From contig CP065014.1 of NCBI GenBank assembly GCA_016700335.1, positions 1,525,001 through 1,589,000 of the forward strand: a DNA stretch of 64,000 bases. The letters are read 5' to 3'. The stretch is from Chlorobiota bacterium. GTDB taxonomy: Bacteria; Bacteroidota; Ignavibacteria; OLB7. The translations under genes and the position numbers were made by a program. The notes below the pieces were generated by a model. It did no database searches. It was not told the origin of the DNA and worked only from the letters and a program-made list of their open reading frames with translations. Shown here piece after piece: positions 28,250-36,822 of the stretch (positions within the stretch are counted from its first letter, which is position 1; each line of letters opens with the position of its first letter).

Positions 28250-29368
28250 TTGTTTCTAACCTCATATTTCAATTTTAAAAACAAATTTATTATTAAATTG
28301 CATCCAAAAATTATCATCGAAAAAGATATTATTCAACATAAATTACTTGCTGAATGGGTCAATCATGAAGCAACATGGTTATCGTATCCACATAATAGAT
28401 TAGATTGGCCTGGAAAATTTTCACCAATTCAATGGGTATTTACTGAAATAATTAAGTTTGTTTCTAGAGATGAAATTGTTAGATTGGTTGTTAAAGATTT
28501 AAATCAAAAAAGAAAAGCAGAAAATTCACTTAAAAAAGTTGGTGTTAATTTAGACAAAATTGATTTTATTGTAACTCCAACTGATCGTGGCTGGATGCGA
28601 GATTGTGGACCTTGCTTCGTCAAAAAAGGAGCTTTTAAATCGATAGTTAATTTTAAATTTAATGGTTGGGCAAAATATAACAACTACTTAAAAGATGATA
28701 GTATTCCAAATATTGCAGCTAAACATTTATCTTTGGATATTGAAAATGCTATTTTTAAAAATGTTAATGTAATTCTTGAAGGTGGAGCAATTGATGTTAA
28801 TGGTATAGGCAGTTTATTAACATCTGAAGAATGTCTGTTAGATAAAATCACTCAAGTAAGAAATGAAGGATTTACAAGAAATAATTATAATGAACTATTC
28901 AAAAAATACTTCAATGTTTCTAATGTAATTTGGCTTAATAAAGGGATTTCTGGTGATGATACTCATGGTCATATTGATGATGTTTGTAGATTTGTAAATG
29001 AAGAAAGTATAATTTTAGTTCGTGAAAAAAATCCTAATGATTTAAATTATCCTATCTTAGAAGAAAATTGGGAAATAATACAAGATATAAAACTTGAGAA
29101 TGGCTTAAAACCTAATGTTATTGAATTACCGATGCCATCTCCATTATATTTCGATAATATAAGATTACCAGCAAGTTATGCTAATTTTTATATAAGTAAT
29201 CATGCTGTTCTAGTTCCAACCTTTAATGACCCAAATGACAGATTGGCACTTAATATTTTAAGTGATATTTTTCCTAATAAAAAAGTTATTGGAATACATT
29301 CATTAGATTTAGTATGGGGTTTAGGCACATTACATTGCTTAACTCATGATGAATTTTCAAATTATTAA
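28250..29368 (+). CDS. aguA: Agmatine deiminase / peptidyl-arginine deiminase family protein
   Basis: Guanidine-modifying enzyme of the agmatine deiminase group (agmatine to N-carbamoylputrescine). Motifs: LAEWVNHEATWLSYP at the start of the domain, RGWMRDCGPCFV (substrate-guanidinium Asp), EGGAIDVNG, GDDTHGHIDD with the catalytic His, and the C-terminal catalytic cysteine C363 in GLGTLHCLTHDE. Length (372) is normal. The start is uncertain: there is no ATG before the conserved region, and the open frame begins at TTG 28250, with another in-frame TTG at 28298 that would give a shorter N-terminus. The HIT-family gene follows after 15 nt, so they are probably one transcript. Confidence 0.85.
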   Translation: MFLTSYFNFKNKFIIKLHPKIIIEKDIIQHKLLAEWVNHEATWLSYPHNRLDWPGKFSPIQWVFTEIIKFVSRDEIVRLVVKDLNQKRKAENSLKKVGVNLDKIDFIVTPTDRGWMRDCGPCFVKKGAFKSIVNFKFNGWAKYNNYLKDDSIPNIAAKHLSLDIENAIFKNVNVILEGGAIDVNGIGSLLTSEECLLDKITQVRNEGFTRNNYNELFKKYFNVSNVIWLNKGISGDDTHGHIDDVCRFVNEESIILVREKNPNDLNYPILEENWEIIQDIKLENGLKPNVIELPMPSPLYFDNIRLPASYANFYISNHAVLVPTFNDPNDRLALNILSDIFPNKKVIGIHSLDLVWGLGTLHCLTHDEFSNY

Positions 29369-29383
29369 AAAACCAAATTATAG

Positions 29384-29728
29384 ATGAGTACAATATTTTC
29401 TAAAATTATCAACAAAGAAATACTTGTTAATATAGTTTATGAAGATGATTTAGTTTTAGCTTTTAAAGATATTACACCGCAAGCACCAATTCATATTATA
29501 ATTATTCCTAAAGTTACCGATTTAAAAACTTTAAATGATATTAACGAAAAGCATATTACATTATTAGGGCATATAATTTTTGTAGCTACTAAAATTGCAA
29601 AAAGTGAAGGTATTTCTGAAAATGGATATAGGATTGTAATGAATTGTAATGCAGATGGAGGTCAGAGTATATTTCATATTCACTTACATCTTTTAGGTGG
29701 TAGAGAAATGAATTGGCCTCCTGGTTAG
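29384..29728 (+). CDS. hinT: HIT-family purine nucleoside phosphoramidase (HinT-like)
   Basis: 114 residues, the full length of a HinT protein, which hydrolyses adenosine phosphoramidates and AMP-lysine adducts. The histidine triad is H98, H100 and H102 (HIHLHLL) followed by GGREMNWPPG, the typical C-terminus. The N-terminus STIFSKIINKEI and the DITPQAPIHIIIIPK block also fit. It follows the agmatine deiminase gene by 15 nt; this is not a known functional pairing. Confidence 0.93.
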   Translation: MSTIFSKIINKEILVNIVYEDDLVLAFKDITPQAPIHIIIIPKVTDLKTLNDINEKHITLLGHIIFVATKIAKSEGISENGYRIVMNCNADGGQSIFHIHLHLLGGREMNWPPG

Positions 29729-29768
29729 AACATTAACATGTAAGTTATATTTAAATTAACATGAATAA

Positions 29769-30794
29769 TTAATTTTCATTATTTCCTTTTAACATCATAT
29801 CTAATCTTTTTAATGTCTTTTCTATACTGAACCAGCTAAGTTTTTCTTTTGCAATTTCAATTACATCTTTATAGTAATCTTTATCTTTTAGTAGCTTTAA
29901 TCCAATTTCTACTGCCCTAGATGTGTCAAATGGATTATCTATTGTAGTATTGGGAAACAATGTATTTGCATGTCCAGTTGAAGATGTGGTAATAATTGGT
30001 ATACCTAAAGCTGCCGCATCCAATACATATCTAGCCCATGTATATCTTGAATCTAAGTTTATCCATATTTTAGATTTACTTGCTACTTTCAAAAAAGAAT
30101 CCATGGAACCCATTGGATATAAAGTTAAATTTTCATCATTATATATTTTATTAGTTTTTTTAATGTATTTTAATTTATCGAGTGAAAAATTTCTTGAAAC
30201 ACCCTTTATGTTTCTAACAAAACTTTTTTCAAAACCAATCATTTTACAGCCTAATTGTTTACCAATTAAATAGTCAATTGGAGTTAAACTAGGGATACTA
30301 CATAATAAACAACTTTCCTCTTTCTCTTGCAACCCTATAGAATAATTTGAGATTCCTTCAATTGGATATGGAATACCTATGTATTTAATCTGTGTATAGG
30401 TTAAGGTTTGTAAAAATTTAGTCCCTAAGTTATTAATTGAAATTATAAAATCCATTTCATTTGCTAATGAACTCCAACTTTTCCAAACAGGAATTACATC
30501 AGATAAACAACCTTCAAATAAGCCAACTATTATTGATTTTCTAGTTTTGTTTTCTTTTAAAATGTCAGTATATTTTGCAATGTATTGGATATTCATATTC
30601 AAAATTATCAAATCATAATTATGAATATCAGAAGAGTTTAAAAGTAATCCATTTTTGTAAGTTCCTTTTAGTGCGTAAACCCAACTCTCAACTCCATTCA
30701 TAGTTTTCTCAAATATTGAAGGTCTTTGATTCCAGATCCATTCACCAGTATTTCTTGCACATAATAACATTTTCATATTCTTAAGTTCTATCAT
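29769..30794 (-). CDS. Putative GT-B glycosyltransferase (group 1-like)
   Basis: 341 residues, no signal peptide. The C-terminal half resembles the nucleotide-sugar domain of GT4-type enzymes: a segment KSKIWINLDSRYTWARYV, then LDAAALGIPIITTSSTGHAN (where GT4 enzymes have E-A-M-A-x-G-x-P-V), then a helical tail DTSRAVEIGLKLLKD with a closing KLSWFSIEKTLKRL. The usual catalytic Glu of the E(x7)E motif is not obvious; the position holds D/A (LDAAALG). Substrate unknown. A single-gene unit between the convergent HIT gene and the divergent OmpA gene. Confidence 0.6.
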   Translation of the reverse strand: MIELKNMKMLLCARNTGEWIWNQRPSIFEKTMNGVESWVYALKGTYKNGLLLNSSDIHNYDLIILNMNIQYIAKYTDILKENKTRKSIIVGLFEGCLSDVIPVWKSWSSLANEMDFIISINNLGTKFLQTLTYTQIKYIGIPYPIEGISNYSIGLQEKEESCLLCSIPSLTPIDYLIGKQLGCKMIGFEKSFVRNIKGVSRNFSLDKLKYIKKTNKIYNDENLTLYPMGSMDSFLKVASKSKIWINLDSRYTWARYVLDAAALGIPIITTSSTGHANTLFPNTTIDNPFDTSRAVEIGLKLLKDKDYYKDVIEIAKEKLSWFSIEKTLKRLDMMLKGNNEN

Positions 30795-31042
30795 AACTAA
30801 ATAATTAAGCTAGTAAGTTATTGAATTTTAAAAAATTTAATTTGATTTTATTATTGTTTGAATAATAGTTTATTTGAAAAATATTTAATTAAAATTAAAA
30901 CTAATCTTCAATATTTTATAAAAATAAGATATTAAATGTGAATTAATCTGTTACATTTAATTACTAAAAAAAGTTAAATTTTTGTAAATTAAGTTCAGAA
31001 TTTCGCATCGTATTGCTTTACTAAAACTTGTATATAAAAAAC

Positions 31043-33658
31043 ATGAAATTATCACATAATTATTTTCTAGTAATTCCCTTTTTTCTATTATTAATTATTA
31101 CTGTTTCAGCTCAGAATAATTTTGTTGTTGATTCAAATTTAGTTAAAAAATTATCATCTATTAATACAAAAGATAGAGAAAACAATCCAATTGTTTCATC
31201 TGATGGAAAAATTATGTTTTTTAATTCAACCCGAAAAGGAACTAGAGCTTGGGCAACATTTGATAGCTTAAACAATAGATTTGATGAAGATATCTATTTT
31301 ACTCGTAGGTTATCAACTAACAATTCCGTAGAAGAGTGGAGTGATCCTGTCAACTTAGGTTCTAAAATTAATACTAAGTCAGATGAAGGAGTTGTATCTG
31401 TTTCTCCAGATTGTAAAAAAATTTATTTTACTTCTGTAAAAAGAGGTTGGCTTTTGGATGGAGGTCCATTTTATTATGCACAATTAAGAGATACCCAACT
31501 AACTAATTTCAAAGGTTTAGGCGGAGGAATAACCATGTTTTTCAGGAACAACACTAAGTTAAATGAAAAAGGAGATGAAGATATTCATTCAAAAAGATTT
31601 AGATTATACGGTGCTTCAATCAGTGCGGATGGTAAAGATTTTTATTTTGCAACTACTGCTGGTACTAAGTCCGGGTTTCATGAAATTTTTGTATCCCACT
31701 TTAAAAATAGAGAGTGGACATATCCTCAAACTTTAGGTAGTCCTATCAATGATTCTGATTATGGAAATTATGCTCCATTTATTGCTGCTGATGGACATAC
31801 TTTGTTTTTTTCTTCAAACAGACCAGATGGCTATGGTGGTGATGATATTTATGTTTCTATCAATAAGGATGGATATTGGCAAAAGCCTGTTAATATTGGT
31901 TCACCTATTAATACCCCTACAAACGAATCTTTTATTTCTATGACAGCCTCTGGAGAAAATATCTATATATGCTCAACTAGGGATAGTAGTGAAGACATTT
32001 ATACAACTCCATTATCTTCAATACTTCCCCCTCAATACGTTGTAATGTTAAGAGGTACTGTTTTAGATAGTATCTCAGAAAATCCATTAGGAGCAAGAAT
32101 TTTAGCAGAAGAAACTCAAACTGGGGATGCTTTATTTAACACTTCTAGTGATGGAAAAAATGGGACATATTCTGCTGTTTTAGAATCTGGCAAAAGATAT
32201 ACATTTACTGTTATTGCACCTGGATATAAACTTTTTTCTATTGGCTATCAGGTACCAAAAAATACTACATATAGAGAGTTAATGTATAACTTTAAGTTAA
32301 CTCCAATAAGCACAACTACATCACTTGAAAATTTCAACCCAACCAATGAAGAGAGTGATGTTAATGACCCTAGATCTAAAGATGAAAACATTGAAGGAGA
32401 AGATGATGAAAATGAGCCTACATCAAAACAGATTCAATTAAAAGGAATTATTACCGATAAGAAATCAAATAAACCTTTAAAAGGGGTAGTTACATTAATT
32501 GATACAGAAACAGGTGATACTTTAAATATAAAAAAAGCAACTCAAAATGGTGCTTATAAAATTAATATAGATCAAGGTATAGACTATACAATTCATATTA
32601 GTGAACCAAAACATTACCCAGTTAGTATTCCATATAAAGTACCTGAGACTATATATAGAAGAATAGTTACATCAGATTTCCAATTAGATAAAATTGAGGA
32701 TGTTTCACCTTCACTAGTTGAGAATTTAAGAAATTCAAAAGTAGAATCTGATAAGAATCCTAAAAAAAATAGAACTAAAGAGATTCTGGAAAGAAATGAT
32801 TCAACTAAAAATAAAACTTTAGATTTAAGAAAATTGAATGGCACAATAACGGATATAGGAACAGGTGTTCCTTTATCCTCAAATATTTATTTAAATGAAT
32901 CTAAGTCAGGAAATCAAGCAGCAAGTACTAATTCACTTACTGATGGATTGTATGAAATAAAATTAATTCCAGGAATTAAGTATGATATTGTTGTCAGGGC
33001 TGAAGGTTATTCTCCAGAAACAAAATCATTAATTATACCAAAATCAAGTTCTAAACAAGAATTTACGTACAACTTTTCATTAAGTAAATTAAATGAGATT
33101 AATTCTAAAAATAATTCATTATCTACATTTGTAAATAAAGTTATAGAACCAAGTGAAAACAAAATTGATAATAATATGGAAGCTTTATATACTAACAAAA
33201 ATCAACAACAAAATGATTTAGAAGAATATGTTACTACTAAACCAATTATGTCATTTGGTGGAAAAGATCTAGAAGTAAATCCATTATTTATTAACTTGAA
33301 TGCTCCATTTAATTATGGAACAGCAACTGTTAATCCTATACTTTATCCACAACTTGATAGCTTGATTAGTATGATGAAAAATGACGAGAGTATGAGAATT
33401 CAAATTGGAGGACATACCGATAATGTAGGTTCATCAAGTTATAACAAGTATTTGTCTCAATTACGAGCAGATGCTGTTAAAATTTATTTAATAGAAAAAG
33501 GTCAATTTCAAAATTATAGAATTAAATCAAAGGGTTTTGGATTAGACCAACCAATTGATACTAATGAAAGTGATCAAGGTAGAACAAACAACCGAAGAGT
33601 AGAAATTAAATTATTAAAAAATAAATTAATTAAAAAATTCAAATTAACTTCAAAATAA
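31043..33658 (+). CDS. OmpA-family protein with PD40 propeller and carboxypeptidase-D-like repeats (PorE-like)
   Basis: Start chosen at the ATG at 31043, giving signal peptide MKLSHNYFL...TVSAQ; the open frame extends to a TTG 15 nt upstream. Then WD40-like PD40 blocks (IVSSDGKIMFFNS, SVSPDCKKIYFTS, SISADGKDFYFAT, IAADGHTLFFSSNRPDG), about residues 40-330. Three carboxypeptidase regulatory-like domains follow (LRGTVLDSISENPLG; LKGIITDKKSNKPLKG; LNGTITDIGTGVPLS). The C-terminal OmpA domain (IQIGGHTDNVGS, QLRADAVKIYL, GRTNNRRVEIKL) should bind peptidoglycan. The order PD40, regulatory domain, OmpA matches PorE of the T9SS trans-envelope complex, but the TPR segment of PorE is missing and there are three regulatory domains, not one. 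The function in T9SS is inference. Confidence 0.8.
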   Translation: MKLSHNYFLVIPFFLLLIITVSAQNNFVVDSNLVKKLSSINTKDRENNPIVSSDGKIMFFNSTRKGTRAWATFDSLNNRFDEDIYFTRRLSTNNSVEEWSDPVNLGSKINTKSDEGVVSVSPDCKKIYFTSVKRGWLLDGGPFYYAQLRDTQLTNFKGLGGGITMFFRNNTKLNEKGDEDIHSKRFRLYGASISADGKDFYFATTAGTKSGFHEIFVSHFKNREWTYPQTLGSPINDSDYGNYAPFIAADGHTLFFSSNRPDGYGGDDIYVSINKDGYWQKPVNIGSPINTPTNESFISMTASGENIYICSTRDSSEDIYTTPLSSILPPQYVVMLRGTVLDSISENPLGARILAEETQTGDALFNTSSDGKNGTYSAVLESGKRYTFTVIAPGYKLFSIGYQVPKNTTYRELMYNFKLTPISTTTSLENFNPTNEESDVNDPRSKDENIEGEDDENEPTSKQIQLKGIITDKKSNKPLKGVVTLIDTETGDTLNIKKATQNGAYKINIDQGIDYTIHISEPKHYPVSIPYKVPETIYRRIVTSDFQLDKIEDVSPSLVENLRNSKVESDKNPKKNRTKEILERNDSTKNKTLDLRKLNGTITDIGTGVPLSSNIYLNESKSGNQAASTNSLTDGLYEIKLIPGIKYDIVVRAEGYSPETKSLIIPKSSSKQEFTYNFSLSKLNEINSKNNSLSTFVNKVIEPSENKIDNNMEALYTNKNQQQNDLEEYVTTKPIMSFGGKDLEVNPLFINLNAPFNYGTATVNPILYPQLDSLISMMKNDESMRIQIGGHTDNVGSSSYNKYLSQLRADAVKIYLIEKGQFQNYRIKSKGFGLDQPIDTNESDQGRTNNRRVEIKLLKNKLIKKFKLTSK

Positions 33659-33774
33659 ACTTAAGTTTAAATAGTTATATTGTTTTATATCATAAAATTT
33701 TTACATTTTTCAGTTTGATATTATTAAATTGCAACACTATTTGCAAATTATAATAATTAACTTTAATAATATTT

Positions 33775-34236
33775 ATGTTAAAAATTGGTGATAAAGCTCC
33801 CTCGTTTACAGCTCTAGATCAAAACGAAACTATTCATTCTTTATCAGATTATTTAGGTAAAAAAATAGTAATCTATTTTTATCCAAAAGATATGACTAGT
33901 GGTTGTACAACTGAATCTTGTGACTTTAGAGACAATTTATCAAGAGTAAAATCTGGTGGAGCTTTTGTATTTGGTATTAGTCCAGATTCGGTCAAATCTC
34001 ATAAAAAATTTGAAGAAAAAGAATCATTAAACTTCCCTCTTTTATCCGATCAAGATAAACAAATCTGTAAAGCATATTTTGTTTGGAAAGAAAAATCATT
34101 GTATGGTAAAAAATATTTTGGAGTTGAAAGAACTACTTATATAATTGATGAAAATGGAATAATTTCTAAAATATTTAATAAGGTTACTGTTTCTGGTCAT
34201 GTTGAAGATGTATTAATAAATTTGACTCAAATGTAA
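33775..34236 (+). CDS. bcp: Thioredoxin-dependent peroxiredoxin (Bcp/PrxQ)
   Basis: 153-residue atypical 2-Cys peroxiredoxin that reduces hydrogen and organic peroxides. Peroxidatic C44 and resolving C49 are in the classic SGCTTESC arrangement, five residues apart, with preceding YFYPKDMT, and the rest of the domain (FGISPDSVKSHKKF, FPLLSD, ERTTYIIDENG) is complete. Its stop codon overlaps the tatD start codon by one base (TAATG), so the two genes are translationally coupled. Confidence 0.95.
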   Translation: MLKIGDKAPSFTALDQNETIHSLSDYLGKKIVIYFYPKDMTSGCTTESCDFRDNLSRVKSGGAFVFGISPDSVKSHKKFEEKESLNFPLLSDQDKQICKAYFVWKEKSLYGKKYFGVERTTYIIDENGIISKIFNKVTVSGHVEDVLINLTQM

Positions 34237-35669
34237 TGATTGATACACATTCACATATTTATTCAGAACATTTTGATTCAGATTTTGATTTGATGATTCA
34301 AAGAGCAAAAAATTTTGGTATAGAAAAAATAATAGTTCCAGCGACAAAACCATCTGAGTTTCACAAGATTTTCAATTTAATAAATAAAAATAAAATTTTT
34401 ATTTATGGATGTTTAGGAATTCACCCACATCATGCACATGAAATCAATGATACAGATTTATTAAATTTAGAAAGTTTATCATTAAATAAAAACATCGTAG
34501 CCATTGGAGAAATTGGACTAGATTATCATTATGACTTTTGTCCAAAAGAAATTCAAAAAGATGTATTCAGAAAACAATTGAGAATAGCAAAAAAATTAAA
34601 TTTACCTGTTGTAATACATAATAGAGAAAGTGATGAAGATGTTATTCAGATTTTAAAAGAAGAAAAAGATGACAATTTACAAATTCAACTTCATTGTTTC
34701 TCTAGCAAGTTAGATGTTTTAAAAGAAGCTTTAAATTTAGGTTCTTATATTTCATTTACTGGAAATATAACTTTCAAAAATAGTAATTTGAATGAAATTG
34801 TTAATTTTGTACCAGATGATAAAATTATGATTGAAACAGATGCTCCTTACATGACACCAGTACCAAATAGAGGTAAAAGGAATGAACCGAGTAATTTAGT
34901 AATTATAGCACAAAAATTATCAGAAATTAAGAACAGATCTTTACAAGAAATAATATTAATGACTACAAAAAACGCTAGAATTTTTTTTAATTTAACAACT
35001 TTTCTTTTTTGCTTTTTGATGTTTAATAATTTGTTTTCTCAAACAGATACAAATAAAACTTCAATAATAAAAACTAAAGGTATAATTGGTTTTGGACCAC
35101 ACTTTGGAACTTCAACAATTATTGTAGGGTCGGAAACAGATGCAAATTCTATAACAAGTTATGGAGGTTGGGTAAGTATCGTTCCACCAACAACATGGGG
35201 CGTTAAATGGATCCAATTTGATATTGCATATACTTTCTTTAAGAATTCAAAGCTTGCAGATTCTTCTTATTCAGCTTTGTTGAAAATAGATTCTTCAGTC
35301 CCAAAAATTATACCTCCAAACACTCATCAAACAATTGATTTTGCTTTAAGATTTATTGGTAATCCTTCAAACCGTATTAATTTTTATGCTACATTAGGAT
35401 TTACTTACTTTAAAAATCGTTTTGGGGTTGATGAATACTTTTATACTCAACGAAAAGATTCAACTTTTAATGGTTTTGAAGATACGGGATTTGGACTTTG
35501 TGGCGGAGTTGGATGCTCATATAATCTTGATTTAGATTTTGGTACTTTTTCGCCAACAGCAGAATACAGAGCTTCTTCAATAATGACTGAACGTCAATTA
35601 AAACGAAGAAATGGAGAGTTCTTTCTAAGTCAAATTAGATTTGGTATTTATTTTTACCCAAAATTTTAA
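34236..35669 (+). CDS. tatD: TatD-family metallohydrolase fused in frame to a secreted outer-membrane-type protein
   Basis: One 477-codon frame containing two unrelated proteins. Residues 1 to about 250 are a complete TatD-type metal-dependent nuclease: H5/H7 (DTHSHIYS), GCLGIHPHHA, AIGEIGLDYHYD, VIHNRESDEDV, HCFS, IETDAPYMTP, ending TTKNARIFF where TatD proteins normally stop. Straight after comes a signal-peptide-like stretch (TTFLFCFLMFNNLFSQ) and a 200-residue beta-rich body ending GIYFYPKF, like a small outer-membrane barrel. An in-frame ATG at 34959 (residue 242) would start a perfect signal peptide, MTTKNARIFF and onward, inside the TatD C-terminus. So the barrel is probably made from its own start, or a one-base change in the T8 tract at 34981-34988 has joined two genes. 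Confidence 0.8.
   Translation: MIDTHSHIYSEHFDSDFDLMIQRAKNFGIEKIIVPATKPSEFHKIFNLINKNKIFIYGCLGIHPHHAHEINDTDLLNLESLSLNKNIVAIGEIGLDYHYDFCPKEIQKDVFRKQLRIAKKLNLPVVIHNRESDEDVIQILKEEKDDNLQIQLHCFSSKLDVLKEALNLGSYISFTGNITFKNSNLNEIVNFVPDDKIMIETDAPYMTPVPNRGKRNEPSNLVIIAQKLSEIKNRSLQEIILMTTKNARIFFNLTTFLFCFLMFNNLFSQTDTNKTSIIKTKGIIGFGPHFGTSTIIVGSETDANSITSYGGWVSIVPPTTWGVKWIQFDIAYTFFKNSKLADSSYSALLKIDSSVPKIIPPNTHQTIDFALRFIGNPSNRINFYATLGFTYFKNRFGVDEYFYTQRKDSTFNGFEDTGFGLCGGVGCSYNLDLDFGTFSPTAEYRASSIMTERQLKRRNGEFFLSQIRFGIYFYPKF
34959..35669 (+). CDS. Alternative start: outer-membrane-type protein nested at the end of the tatD frame
   Basis: Proposed independent product from the ATG at 34959. It has a textbook signal peptide: positive n-region MTTKNAR, hydrophobic core IFFNLTTFLFCFLMF, cleavage after LFSQ. 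The mature part is strand-rich with Gly/aromatic residues (GIIGFGPHFG, TLGFTYFKNRFG, TGFGLCGGVGCSYNLDLDFG) and ends in Phe. It shares its frame with tatD, whose last codons double as its n-region. A signal peptide inside a cytosolic nuclease would make no sense, so this start is likely used, but it rests on reasoning from the translation only. Confidence 0.5.
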   Translation: MTTKNARIFFNLTTFLFCFLMFNNLFSQTDTNKTSIIKTKGIIGFGPHFGTSTIIVGSETDANSITSYGGWVSIVPPTTWGVKWIQFDIAYTFFKNSKLADSSYSALLKIDSSVPKIIPPNTHQTIDFALRFIGNPSNRINFYATLGFTYFKNRFGVDEYFYTQRKDSTFNGFEDTGFGLCGGVGCSYNLDLDFGTFSPTAEYRASSIMTERQLKRRNGEFFLSQIRFGIYFYPKF

Positions 35670-36140
35670 TTGAAGTGTTATAATTATATCAATTACCTTA
35701 ATAAATCTGGTATTGTTTCAAACAATTTGTTGAATGAAATTTTTGATGACGTTGATACTAGAATTGAAATAAATTTTTCTGATAATCTTCCATTAGGTTT
35801 TAACAAGTTTGGTGCAATTGGAGTAACATTATTCAAGAGAATATATTTTCTAAATAGGTTTAAATTTTTAGATCCATTTGAACAAATCGCAATCATTAGG
35901 CATGAGTTAGAGCATATTCAACAGCAAAATAAGCATGGTTTGTTTTTTTATATTTTATATTTATGTGAATGGGTTATCCATTTTATAAAATTATTATTTT
36001 CTAGCCCTATTAGTAAATTTAGAACTCTCCCTAATATAGCATACCATTTAATTTCTTTCGAAAAAAGTGCATATTTAATTGAAAATAAAACTAAAATCCT
36101 TTTAATTAATGAATCTAATTATGATAAATCAAATTACTAA
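35670..36140 (+). CDS. Small protein with HExxH metallopeptidase motif
   Basis: 156 residues starting at a TTG that immediately follows the stop of the tatD-fused frame. A gluzincin-like motif H78-E79-L-E-H82 (IIRHELEHIQQQNKHG) is present, with E100 in YLCEW 18 residues later as a possible third zinc ligand. The hydrophobic segment FFYILYLCEWVIHFIKLLF (about 92-110) could be a membrane helix or amphipathic helix. This resembles short DUF4157-like proteins that accompany surface proteins. No catalytic activity can be claimed. Its end overlaps the RraA-like gene by up to 32 nt. Confidence 0.65.
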   Translation: MKCYNYINYLNKSGIVSNNLLNEIFDDVDTRIEINFSDNLPLGFNKFGAIGVTLFKRIYFLNRFKFLDPFEQIAIIRHELEHIQQQNKHGLFFYILYLCEWVIHFIKLLFSSPISKFRTLPNIAYHLISFEKSAYLIENKTKILLINESNYDKSNY

Positions 36141-36783
36141 AATTCATTTAGATGATATGTTGCAATTTTATACCCCATTAGTTTCAGATACAATGGATAG
36201 ATTAGGTATAAAATCTTATGTAATTGATAAATCAATTCAATCAAACTCTAAAAATCCAGATTTAAAATTTTGTGGTTTTGCATATCCTTGTTTGGTTAAA
36301 AAAACTGATCAATATGTTGAGATAAATAAATTATTAGAAATGATAGATTCTATTCCGAAAGACTCTTTCATTGTAATTGCAACAGACTCTAATATCGATG
36401 CAGCTCTTTGGGGGGGTATGATGAGTGCTGGAGCAAAATCGCACGAAACTGTAGCAGCAATGGTAGGTGGGGAAATTAGAGACATCTCTCAAATTAATTC
36501 ACTTGGATTTGAAGTTTACTCAAAGGGACATTGTATTAAAGATATTAGAACAAGAGGATATATGGATAGTTATAATGTAAATGTAAATTTTTACGGAATT
36601 GAAATTAAACCTAATGACGTTATTTTTTCAGATGTAAATGGAGTTGTTGTTATTCCTAAAGAAAATTTTTTTGAAGTTTATTTTGAATTGTTAAAAGCAT
36701 TAGATGAAGAAAAATCGGTATTTAAAGGTTTATCAGAAGGAAAAAGTGCATCAGATTTATTTAATAAATTTAATAGATTTTAA
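36109..36783 (+). CDS. RraA-like / HMG aldolase family protein
   Basis: 224 residues with the RraA-like fold signature: SDTMDRLG, WGGMMSAGAKSHETVAAMVGGEIRD (the G-G-x-x-R-D motif), FEVYSKGHCIKD and PNDVIFSDVNGVVVIP. Members include 4-hydroxy-4-methyl-2-oxoglutarate aldolases, RNase E inhibitors and proteins once misnamed MenG; which one applies cannot be told from sequence alone. Two in-frame ATGs (36109 and 36121) are possible starts; both overlap the HExxH gene upstream, implying coupling. The stop codon is embedded in the left arm of a strong terminator. Confidence 0.85.
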   Translation: MNLIMINQITKIHLDDMLQFYTPLVSDTMDRLGIKSYVIDKSIQSNSKNPDLKFCGFAYPCLVKKTDQYVEINKLLEMIDSIPKDSFIVIATDSNIDAALWGGMMSAGAKSHETVAAMVGGEIRDISQINSLGFEVYSKGHCIKDIRTRGYMDSYNVNVNFYGIEIKPNDVIFSDVNGVVVIPKENFFEVYFELLKALDEEKSVFKGLSEGKSASDLFNKFNRF

Positions 36784-36822
36784 AAAAAGCTCCCTCAATT
36801 AGAAAATTGAGGGAGCTTTTTT
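36783..36822. terminator. Perfect 18-bp bidirectional terminator hairpin
   Basis: Left arm 36783-36800 and right arm 36805-36822 are perfect reverse complements with a 4-nt loop (AGAA). A-run at left and T-run at right make it work in both directions. It fills the entire gap between the RraA-like gene (+) and the IgGFc-binding-like gene (-), whose stop codons touch its two ends. Confidence 0.95.

Noticed and set aside
29726..29770. Two copies of ATTAACATG between the HIT gene and the glycosyltransferase gene.
   Set aside because: Low-complexity A/T direct repeat in convergent intergenic DNA without any hairpin or phasing; expected by chance.
30795..31042. Intergenic region examined for an RNA gene or riboswitch.
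   Set aside because: No conserved-looking stems or cloverleaf; only A/T-rich sequence with a TTTTTG that could be a -33 element without a matching -7.
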